Source of the DNA: Lotus japonicus
Lineage: Eukaryota > Streptophyta > Magnoliopsida > Fabales > Fabaceae
Length of the DNA: 64,000 nucleotides
Direction: 5' to 3'
Assembly (NCBI RefSeq): GCF_012489685.1
Contig: NC_080046.1
Location: 65,983,984 to 66,047,983 of the forward strand
Under the pieces are notes generated by a model, which did not search any database, was not told where the DNA came from, and worked only from the letters and a program-made list of their open reading frames with translations. Of this stretch, positions 55,601 to 64,000 are shown piece by piece (position 1 is the stretch's first letter; each line of letters begins with the position of its first letter). The translations under genes were made by a program, and so were the position numbers.

Positions 55601-55672
55601 TACCGAGCGATAAGCAGATACTGAAGCGGAGGAGCGGCGGAGAGAGCGGATCAAGGCGGTGGCTGCAGCCAT
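52642..55672 (-). CDS. Mitochondrial HSP70 (mtHSC70), 676 aa, 6 exons
   Basis: Matrix Hsp70 chaperone, the ATP-driven motor for protein import and folding. Exons in gene order: 55604-55672, 55065-55129, 54883-54961, 54220-54786, 53510-54130, 52642-53271. They sum to 2031 nt with matching phases. Seen: an Arg/Ser/Ala-rich N terminus ([20 protein letters not shown]), a typical mitochondrial targeting peptide of about 50 residues; [17 protein letters not shown] at about 54-70; [47 protein letters not shown]; and a Gly/Ser-rich tail ending EAEYEEVKK, characteristic of mitochondrial rather than cytosolic or ER forms. Length is close to that of the Arabidopsis mtHSC70 proteins. The first exon encodes most of the presequence alone. 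Confidence 0.96.
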
Positions 55673-56027
55673 GGTAGGAAGAGAAATGCGATGAGATCAG
55701 AGGAAGCGTGTGAGGGGTTTTGTACAAATGAGGGTTTAGGGTTTTTGGTATAGTGATGTTTTTAAGGGCGTGCCAGATTCTTCTAGTTCTTCTGTTTACC
55801 GAAGCGAATAAAGAAGGTTCTAGATTGACCATTAAACGGTGTCGTTAGACGTAGCCTAAAGGGATACCACAAACTCATTATGGTTGGTTGGTGTTGGTCC
55901 TTTTTCTAAGGCTCATATTTGTATCCCTATTCCCTACTTTAAGAAAGAGATTAATTAATATTGCTTGAAATGAGTTTAAAATCATTTATAAATTTTAAAT
56001 GTAGGAAATATTTTTAGACAAGTAGGT
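55673..56027. other. 5' flank of mitochondrial HSP70 gene
   Basis: Leader and promoter of the minus-strand HSP70. TTCTAGTTCTTCT and GAAGGTTCTAGA near 55781-55825 contain GAA/TTC blocks in alternating orientation, which resemble heat-shock elements. This is suggestive only. Confidence 0.4.
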
Positions 56028-56402
56028 AATTGGTTATGGCGACCTATTTGCACTTCTTTTTGGCTGCGTGGGTTTTCGGGTTTTTTTAACAAGTATTGTG
56101 CACTCCTGACTGAGTTAATGGTCATCAAATATGGTCTTTTCTTAACTTGGGAGTTGGTCTTCCGACATGTTGTTTGTGAGAGTAACTCACGGAGATGTTG
56201 GAGTTTCATCCTTTGACCTTGCATTTGAGAGCTTTATTGGTGGAGATTGATGATATTTCTAGTCGTTCGTGGTGTGTTTGCTTTCAACATGTTCTGTTAG
56301 AGGCTAGTATGTTGCTGACAGACTTGCTTATTTGGGCTCGTGTTGTAAGTTTGGTCTCCAAAATTGATCTTTCCCCAAATGAAGTTGAGGTTGCTTCTTG
56401 AT
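56028..56402 (+). pseudogene. Second RNase H-like (LINE-type) fragment
   Basis: One frame reads LRGFSGFFNKYCALLTELMV, then IKYGLFLTWELVFRHVVCES, the usual RNase H start of plant LINE-type retroelements (GFSGFI...AEL.AI..GL.LAW..GF..V..ESDS). A second frame (56195-56400) continues LRALLVEIDDISSRSWCVCF, then QHVLLEASMLLTDLL, matching the DIxxLLxRxWxVxFxHVxREAN..AD segment. The frame shift between the halves marks a pseudogene. It is similar in type to, but not obviously a copy of, the fragment at 131-555. Confidence 0.65.
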
Positions 56403-57934
56403 TCGGACCGACGTTGATGTTCCGGTCTTGTTTAATTGTCTTTTTAAATTTCATTGTTTCACCCAAAATAAATCGATTTCCAGTTTAAATTAATACTATA
56501 ATAGCATAGTTAATAACTTAGTATTGTTTTCTATATTTTCTTATAGGCCATGTGATAATGATTATGTGAATTACAAAATCTTTTATATTAAAATTCTCAC
56601 ACAAAAAAAGAGAGCCATCACATTCATTTATATTAAACTTCCAACTAGTTGTTATTGACTTTTCTAGCTTTGAAGGTACATGAGATGTTTACTTAGTTAA
56701 ACTTCTGAGTGTCTTTGTGGCCTCACTCTGGCTTGACGTCTTCGTACTTATAAGCTTACGTGTGAATTGGACTACCTAAATGTGGTGAATGAGTTCTCTC
56801 AATCTCCACTCTTGCACAACTTGCTTCGCTTTGCAGAAGCAGTGCAACACGATTAAGGTGTGATTTTTTAGCATGTCTCCACATGCTTCAATAAACTAGC
56901 ATATGTGTTAACCTAGAATGGGGGAAGAGGAAAGAGTTGAAAACTTGGATCTCATAAAGGTTCTTCCTCTTATGGAGAATTACTAGCTTGGTTTTCTGTT
57001 TGTTTTGTTGCTTCCAATCTAAAAGAAAAAGTCTATTTTGTGAATTTATGCTCTAAAAATTTCTTCATAAAACAAGATTAACCTTTGCAATTATTTTTCT
57101 TTTAAAAAATTACGGTCAAGCCCAAGCCCAAAACAAGAACAAAGACTAACAAACTACTCATCGCATAAATGAGACTTCCGTAAAATCCTGAAGAAACAAA
57201 AATCCCTACAGCTACCCCGTAGCTAATGAGTAACATGCAATCCCAAAAATTAACCTTTGCTATTTTATTCTCAGATTATTTACAGTTAAAGGGAGTGTGC
57301 TACACTTCGATTCATAGGGGTTCAGTCTAGCTGCTTTCAGACTTCCCCCACGGACACAATATCTCGAAAAGTATCACAGTGAAATTACAATTGTTTGGTT
57401 CTTTTCTGCCATCTTAAGACTGAAATAAAACAATTTGTTGTGAAGAAGGTGGAGGATTAAGCATAGAAAAAGGCCACGGAAATAGTAATTAGAACACTAT
57501 TGTTGTCTAACCATGGAAGAAATTTGACTCATTTGCAATCTATTTTGGGGTCCAAAAAATGCTTCAAATGGTGTGACAATTAATAATCTGAGAGGAGAAT
57601 CTGCAGTTAACCAAACGAAGTACACTGTACAGGTTAAAAATGTTGCCATAAATGCCAAAAAAAATGAATGAAGAGATGAGTCCACATAGCCCCTTCACAA
57701 GGAGGAAATAAAAAAATGAAAGAATAAACGATGAGCTTGCCTTGATCACAATCTCCATCTTACTCTACCAGAGAATCAACCCTTCATAGAGGATTCCATT
57801 TAGGCTTTCAAGTGTGCGTGTGTACTGAAAACTAATATCAGGTTATTCATTTCTCCTTAACCAGCCATTGAAAACCAGCTGATCAAAATTGCTTGCAAGT
57901 GAGACATTCTAGAAAACTGAAGGAAGTGATGGAT
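56403..57934. other. Intergenic and distal 3' flank of CorA-like gene
   Basis: AT-rich with no supportable gene. Short frames near 57497-57758 (minus strand) contain a hydrophobic stretch but no recognised domain. I leave them uncalled. Confidence 0.4.
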
Positions 57935-58058
57935 GCATGTTTGGAAGTCATTCTACAATTGATTCTAAAGCCAAAATCAATTCTGGAGAGAAGCTTCTGT
58001 GAGTAGCTTCTAGATACCAGAATTGATTCGGAGAAAAGAGAAGTTGATCCAAACATGC
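57935..58058. mobile_element. Short MITE with GCATGTTTGGA ends, 124 bp
   Basis: GCATGTTTGGA at the left and TCCAAACATGC at the right are perfect 11-bp inverted repeats. Inside, ATTGATTCTAAAGCC, AAAATCAATTCTGGAG and CCAGAATTGATTCGGAG are related in both orientations. It lies just beyond the CorA-like stop codon, probably in the 3' UTR. Confidence 0.7.
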
Positions 58059-58133
58059 TATCATGGCAGAGTAGTACAATGACTCACTTATAAAATGAAA
58101 TGGCACAATGAAATAAAATAGACACTGTCACCA

Positions 58134-61100
58134 TTAAATCCGAAGGTAGCCCCCTCTCTGTGAATCTTCTGTCCTTAATGATCTCCTGAGCAATGACTTC
58201 TTGTTGAATGACCAGTTTCTTCCCAGAACTCTCTTTGTTCGCCATGCAGCAGCTACATGGGAATAAAGAGCTGGGAAAATGAAACAGAGCAGTACAAGAA
58301 GTACCATAGCAACGCAGACAAACATGACGTTCCGAAAACCATCCTTCAGTGCTGGGGCATTTTGACCTGTCCATGGAACTCCTCCAACATTCATGCCAAA
58401 GACTGCAATGAAAGACTAAGAATCAAAACCAAACAGTATTGCCATCGGATGTGGATAATTAAAGTTCATAAAGAATCAGATTGCTAACCTCCTGTGATGA
58501 TGGACAAAGGGAGGAATATTATTGAAAGGAATGAAAGATAGTACAGTTTCCTGTTAATTTGCTCTGACTGCCAGCTATCAAGACCGGCCTGAATTGCTGT
58601 GACACGATTTACTATAAACCCTACATTCTCCTTCATCCTCCTTAACCTTCCAATTAGTTCATCAAGGGTGTTAATGTCTTCATTTGGAAACCATCTTCTC
58701 GAAGAGCATTTTTCTTTGACACGAAGATATACTTGTTCCCCATGACCAATCACCTGAATATAATCAATTGTGGTAAGGTTTCAAACCAAACGGAAGTGTA
58801 TAATCCATACAGTGTGATTTGAAGATGAGAACAAATAAGATGGGAAACAGTAAAGACAAGTGCACAGTTTTATATTATATTTCTATCACATTACTCCCCC
58901 TTACACAAGAGTCCACTGCCCTTAATTTGTTAGTCAGCCATGGAGGTGCAAACTTCATCATCCACCTAATGGCTCTTGTGTGGATAATGCACAGCCCACC
59001 TACCTTTGTGCGTGAAATTCTACTTTTTTATTAGAAAATGAGGGAGGCAACAAGGAATGAACTCCAGACCTCTTAGTCATAGAGGCTGTGACACCATATT
59101 CATGACAGTAACATTCTTTGTTACTGTAATTTGAGTATTCAGACTGACATTATTTTCTTTCCCTGCTAATTTTTCCATCTAACACAAATCATTTTCCAAT
59201 AATAACTATGCTTCCATTATGCCGTCTTCTTTTTTGTTTAAAACGATTTTTTGTAAGCTGTCAGATCTGTGCTGAAAGGAAAATGGCAAACACTAAAACC
59301 TTGTATATACTATGTTGATGAGACCCACAACCCTTATGCTTGATTGCATAGCTATAATGTTGAACCATTTATGAATCACTAATGTAATGAGTTTTCTATA
59401 CATTCTCTAACATGCTCTTACAACTAACACGCTTTTTCTCATTGGTTCAAACACATGAGATCCATTGAACCATAAGGGTCTGACTCTTGGTTTGGTGGGT
59501 TACAATCCCTATTTAGTAGAACACATGAATTTGGACCAATAAGAAAGAGTGTGTGAAAAAAGTGTACTAGAGACTGTGTAACTAGCATTTCTCTAGTAAA
59601 AAATATTTATACTACATCTTAATGCCTTTTGTATCTCCTCACAAGGGTCTATAAATTAAAGCTGAATGAAAGCATAAAATGAGTAGAGTATCACCTGCAG
59701 GAGACGCTGCAAATTAATGTGAAGTTTGGGGAATCTTCTGTCATCTAGCATTTGTTTCTTCAGAGCATAACCACCTACACTCAAGCAGATTGGTTGTTCC
59801 TTAATTTAATTCCATAAAACAATTCTAAATATTGCAATCAAAGAACAAGTGTATAGGCATATTGAACAGAACCAAGTTGGAAACAGAAATTTCAGTTTAT
59901 ACATAAAAGCCACTCAGATGAAATAAAATTTAAGTATATATGACCATATTTTTCTGAAGATAAGCTTTAGGTTCCACCAAATCAAAAGGCCTTCATCATT
60001 TCATATTAGTGGTAAACATTTAAAGGCACAAATATTGAACTACCAATCAAAAAATTTAGCTAGAGTTAAAATATATGAAGTGAACCAATCAAAAAATTTA
60101 GCTAGAGTCAAAATGCATGTTAATAAATAGACAGTTAGTTCAGGGAGGGGGTCATTCATTCGGTTGTATACAGATTTGGGAGAGGATTGGCCTCTCAAAA
60201 GCCAGGTATATTACTTCAGTTCAGTTTCTACTTTCTTCTGTAATAGTAATTTGAGCTAGTTCTCTTCACCAATTGGAGCAAAGGGAATCCAGGAAGAACT
60301 CAATAGAATTTCAGTTTCTTTCTTCTTAGTCTGGTCCAGTTCCAATCAGCCTCCAACAAATGAAAGACCACAAAGTACATCTAACTTCTATCACTATTTT
60401 TTTGAAGTCAATTTACTAGAAACTAAGGCAAACTTGCAGTAATTAAGAATAGCATGAATTAGTAAGGTTTGACATATAAAGAGATCTAAATTTGAGGATA
60501 AATATATACAGAAAGCCATTAAACTATGAATGGTACAAACAAATGAAATTATGATTGTGTATGCCATTGTTAAGGAATGAGACTACAGGGGATCAAGGAG
60601 TGTATAATGGGAATTACCTTTATCCAGGTCAAGCTCCACAGAATCCAACTCTATCTCAAGCTTGGTCACAATATCTTGAAGCTGATCTACATGTGTATCA
60701 ATTATGTGAACTACAAGTTTTGGAACAGATCTAGGCACTGGATTGTCAGCTTCCTCGGAGTGGTTCATAGTTAACAAGAATTCAAGAACATGCTCCTTAA
60801 TCACAGTCCCACTTTTTTCCTTCTGCTGACCTCTAAAATTAGAAGAGCTTTCAACACTAGGAATTTCCGAAAGTAGAGATTCGCCCATGCGTGAGAAACC
60901 TAGCCGGGGAACACGCCCCAAAGACACAGTAATTACCGAATTCTCCGTAACTCTAGCAGCAATTCTAAATGTAAAGTCACTAGAAGGAGGTCCTGGTGAA
61001 TTAACCCGGAAGACAAGCGCCCCATCTACATATGCACAAAAGGGTCCATTACTAACAAGCGAGAGAATATCTTGTAGCTTCAACGGCGGGCAGAGAACAC

Positions 61101-61401
61101 CGATCAAGTCCTGCGCGGATTGCGACAACTTCTGATTTCCTTTAGGGAGTTCTACATGGTACCAAGAAAACTCATTCTCTCGGCCTTCAACTCCAACTGT
61201 TTCCCTTTCGTCTTTTTTATAAAGGTATGCCAGATCCCAATCCTTATTATAAAAATTCCCTAAACCATCAAATACATAAGCCCTCTTCTTGACGAAGCTT
61301 GCAGGATGGGAATGGTAGATTCGATGCTCTTCAGCCGGAATCTCAACTTCCATCTCCTCCGCCTCGCCATTCTCCAATACTCTCCGCTGAGCTAGTTCCA
61401 T
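58134..61401 (-). CDS. CorA-like Mg2+ transporter family protein, 465 aa, 4 exons
   Basis: CorA/MRS2 proteins form pentameric divalent-cation channels with two C-terminal membrane helices joined by a GMN loop. Exons in gene order: 60618-61401, 59695-59774, 58489-58753, 58134-58402. They total 1398 nt with intact phases. Seen: a soluble N-terminal domain (MELAQRRVLENGE...); a long helical region with LDELIGRLRRMKENVGFIVNRV and AIQAGLDSWQSEQINRKL; membrane helix 1 (YYLSFLSIIFLPLSIITGVF); the GMN motif at about residues 379-381 followed by VGGVPW; helix 2 (NVMFVCVAMVLLVLLCFIFP); and a basic C terminus. I take the ATG at 61401; the two in-frame codons upstream are not ATG. It resembles the divergent plant group of At2g42950 and At1g29820/At1g29830 rather than MRS2/MGT. 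Transport activity is inferred only from the fold. Confidence 0.92.
60042..60110. repeat. 42-bp-period direct repeat in CorA-like intron 1
   Basis: ACCAATCAAAAAATTTAGCT occurs at 60042 and again at 60084, with one change shortly after (GAGTTAAAAT against GAGTCAAAAT). It is a simple local duplication. Confidence 0.85.
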
Positions 61402-62270
61402 AACTTTCACCAGCTACCCCAAAATCAAAATAGCCTTCCAACTAACTAATAAACCAAAAAATGATACCAAACAACTTCACCCAGAAACTCTAACTTCTTA
61501 ATCTCATAAACTTGGCATTTCAAATCTAATATACTTTAAAACAGCCTATATGCTATTGATTTAATATTACTTGCAAATTGCAATCTCAAAACCAAGGTCA
61601 ACAAACCAATATGAATTGTACCAAAATAACTGAAATGTTGTAACAAACCCAATCAAGTGCACTATGAATCAAATCAAATTCAAAACCCTGCTTCAAAGTT
61701 TGACGTGGCTCAAATCAAATTCTACTCTGGCCAGCAAGTAATACAATTATGAATCAAAAAAGAAGTGAAGACGAAGAAGTGCATTACCTTGTTGAATTCG
61801 GGTGAAGCGATGAAACTATATTGAAAGGTTCAAAGGGAAGGGGAAAATTTGTGCGTGTGATAAAAATAAAATAATAATAAGTGAAGTGTTATTTAATTTC
61901 TATGAAACTTGCCTTTCAAATTCTATGATCTATAATCTGATTAATCTCATCCCATCCGAATTCGAAAGTCCCACTTCCAAAACTCTCTTCTCTGTTAACT
62001 GTAAGTCGGTGCCGGAAATTTAGTATTAAATATATTAAATTAATATATACTGGCAACAAGGTTACAAGTATCAAATATTACTTTAGGCACATTCAATGAT
62101 ACTCTAAATATGTTATCTTTACATAACTTGGTTTAGGGACGAGTTTATACTTTTAAGTTTTATCAGAAAAGTTTAGCCCCATGCCGCATCAAGACAAGCC
62201 GGTGTTTTATTCTTCTTTTAGTTTAAATAATTTTATTTTAGAATACAAACATTCAAAATAAAATTCTAAT
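61402..62270. other. 5' flank of CorA-like gene with probable leader intron
   Basis: On the minus strand, CAACAAG|GTAATGCACTTC near 61788 is a good donor and GGGGTAG|CTGGTGAAAG near 61415 a possible acceptor. The leader may therefore contain an intron of about 370 bp. Beyond 61900 nothing is recognised. Confidence 0.45.
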
Positions 62271-62610
62271 TACACTGTGGTGTTGTGTAATGGTTAACTC
62301 ATTTCGTTCATTAATCATGAGATTAGAGATTCGATCATCACCCTTGAGAACAGTGGCAGAGCCAGCAATTTGATCTCACCGGGGCCAAGAACGAAAATAG
62401 AACAACAGAGAAGAAGAAACAGTTGTGGGTTTTCAACAATACAAAAGCTTTTTTTTTTTTATAATAGATTTACAAAATCTTAGGTGTGGCCATGGCACAG
62501 GCAGGCCACCCCCTGCCTCCGCCCCTGCTTGAGAATATCCTCGCTTATTTCACATATAGTGTAAACACTTGCATTAAGAGATTAGAGATTAGTCATTGCT
62601 ATCAACGATA
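62271..62610 (+). mobile_element. SINE-like sequence interrupted by a hAT MITE
   Basis: TGTAATGGTTAACTC (near 62286) and GATTCGATCATC (near 62331) resemble degenerate box A and box B motifs. The sequence continues beyond the inserted hAT MITE (62351-62527) as AATATCCTCGCTTATTTC. Ends and tail are not clear, so the SINE label is tentative. Confidence 0.35.
62351..62527. mobile_element. hAT MITE, 177 bp
   Basis: CAGTGGCAGAGCCAG at the left and CTGCCTCCGCCCCTG at the right are imperfect terminal inverted repeats. CTTGAGAA occurs on both sides (62343-62350 and 62528-62535), a perfect 8-bp duplication. The end motif CAGTGGCGGAGCCAG is widespread among plant hAT elements. Confidence 0.9.
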
Positions 62611-63367
62611 GATACTCTGATCTCCAAAAAATTCCGTATATATAAGAATGAAATTATAATCAAACAAAATTTTTATACAGCTATTTTTGAACTAATTTTT
62701 TATACAACTATAGTCAAAATAATATAACTTCTTTTTGTAAAAAACAGTTAGTACTTAGTACAAAAGGATTATTATTATTTTTTTGGTTGAAAGAATTTTA
62801 TATTTTAAGATTTAAAAAAATGGGCCCTAAATTATTATAATGTCATGATATTTTCTCTTCATCGAAATGGCAACGGCCCGGCCCATGAGAGACGGTGACC
62901 GTTTTTAATTTGATCCATATGAACTTGTGGCTTTAACAACAAAAAAGAGTTTCCATGAGGAAAAAAAACTTGTGACTATTACAAATGAGTTTAATAATTA
63001 CGCACTCATAATAAAGTTGTACACTTTGAAAAAAATAAATTGCACATTGATCTAATTATAACTTTATAAGTATTCAGTTTGTTTCCATCAAAAAAAAATA
63101 TTCAGTTTGTGAAAACATTCAATTTTATTTAGTGGGATTTTTTTTCTTACAATGTACTCCATCGAAAGCAATCATACGGAAATAACCACATCATCATCAT
63201 GAGATTAGTGATTAACTCTTTTAGTAGATGTTTTTCTATTCACAACACTCAAACTCGAAATTTTTCTTAAGGAAAATCAAACACGTGTAACTTAAACAAA
63301 ACACTCGTTGGTAATTACTATTAGTAAAAGTTTGTAAGTTCAAAATTAAAAAGAATCAGGGAGTTTA
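62611..63367. other. Intergenic, nothing recognised
   Basis: AT-rich with homopolymer A and T runs and no gene. A block at 63200-63270 (GAGATTAGTGATTAACTC) echoes the sequence near 62321-62335. Confidence 0.4.
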
Positions 63368-63382
63368 ACAAAAAAATTATAA

Positions 63383-63470
63383 GTGCTCGAATGATAACTC
63401 AAGTGGTAAGAGTTATGTGATATATGGGATCAATTCCTGAATTGTAGAATTCATTTTTTGAAGTAAAAAA
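63383..63470 (+). mobile_element. Short tRNA-derived SINE
   Basis: Box A-like TAACTCAAGTGGTAAGAGTT at about 63396 is close to the SINE at 52109 (TAGCTCAAGTAATAAGAGCT). A degenerate box B-like GGGATCAATTCCTG follows near 63428, then an A-rich tail. Flanks ACAAAAAAATTATAA (left) and ACAAAAAATTATAA (right) look like a target duplication differing by one A. Confidence 0.65.
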
Positions 63471-64000
63471 AACAAAAAATTATAAAGAATTAGGTACGTC
63501 TTATAAATTGAGAGGGAGTAATATTTTAATGGATCATATCTATTAGCTAAAAAAACCCTCGCTTATAAAAAAAAACTAAAAAACCCTCTTTTAAAGTTCA
63601 CTTCCGCCATTTCAAAAAAATAATCACAACTTGTACCACACCCACCTTATCCACAAAGCCATGCCCTCCATAACCTTTGACTTTCTTCCCCCACACAGCC
63701 AAATTTCCATTTTCCACTTATCATTTTCTTTTATTTTACATAATTTCTTCGTTTTTTTAATTAAACACATAATTTCTAAGTGTAAGTTCGCAATTGTTTA
63801 GACTTTATCCTTAATTTGTTGTATATATTGCATGTCCTCTGCGTATTACTACTATGTTGTTGTCTCTGAGATCGTTCACACAAGAACAGCATCAATAAAA
63901 TACGCCGCTGTGGACCTTTTTGTTGAATATTATTTGTAAAATTAAGTTGTATATATATTGTTGAAATTAATAATTCAACGATCGAAAGTCAGAGCATTCA
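63471..64000. other. Right edge, no gene identified
   Basis: Contains GAGAGGGAGTA at about 63510, which resembles one end of a Stowaway-like MITE, and otherwise AT-rich DNA. The promoter of a gene beyond the window is possible, but there is no coding evidence. Confidence 0.4.

Overview
This window is nuclear DNA from a flowering plant. The genes have many short GT-AG introns, intergenic DNA is AT-rich, and it is packed with plant-type transposons (Ty3/gypsy with an initiator-Met tRNA primer site, PIF/Harbinger, hAT, Mutator-like, SINE). The protein set is eudicot. A legume is my best guess, from general familiarity rather than any diagnostic feature.

Seven host genes could be modelled to exact splice sites. 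In order they are: a 20-exon fatty acid amide hydrolase (minus, 1370-8479); a single-exon PB1-domain protein (plus, 23574-24983); a 69-residue cysteine-rich CYSTM peptide in three exons (plus, 29537-31195); a GTE-type bromodomain/NET protein (plus, 40282-42141); the nucleolar POL5/MYBBP1A-like protein in eight exons, one intron being GC-AG (minus, 43236-49999); mitochondrial HSP70 in six exons (minus, 52642-55672); and a CorA/GMN-type transporter in four exons (minus, 58134-61401). Every model keeps reading frame across all junctions. From memory, three of them (FAAH, PB1, POL5) are orthologues of the consecutive Arabidopsis loci At5g64440, At5g64430 and At5g64420, so the window looks like an ancestral block expanded by transposons and inserted genes.

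The gap between FAAH and PB1 (8.5-23.5 kb) is mostly transposon. It holds two hAT-type elements (8771-9516 and 9788-10608). It also holds a complete young Ty3/gypsy element (11091-21523) with 3.9-kb LTRs, a perfect 5-bp target duplication, an intact gag and almost no pol, which makes it a TR-GAG-type non-autonomous retrotransposon. Its LTRs carry a 36-bp tandem array whose units look like covarying RNA hairpins.

The gap between CYSTM and GTE (33.8-39.6 kb) holds two PIF/Harbinger elements only 18 bp apart between their target duplications. One is an apparently autonomous copy (35336-39592) with intact ORF1 (SANT/Myb-like) and DDE transposase. The other is its internal-deletion derivative (33857-35314). 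Both have complete terminal repeats and target duplications.

Smaller elements include a Tourist-like MITE (25561-25952) whose ends resemble those PIF elements, a Mutator-like foldback element with a 9-bp duplication (50691-51596), a SINE with a 15-bp duplication (52109-52248), a second SINE near the right edge, and a short hAT MITE (62351-62527). Decayed coding fragments are two LINE-type RNase H pieces and one DUF295/F-box-like piece. I saw no CRISPR, rRNA or intact tRNA genes.
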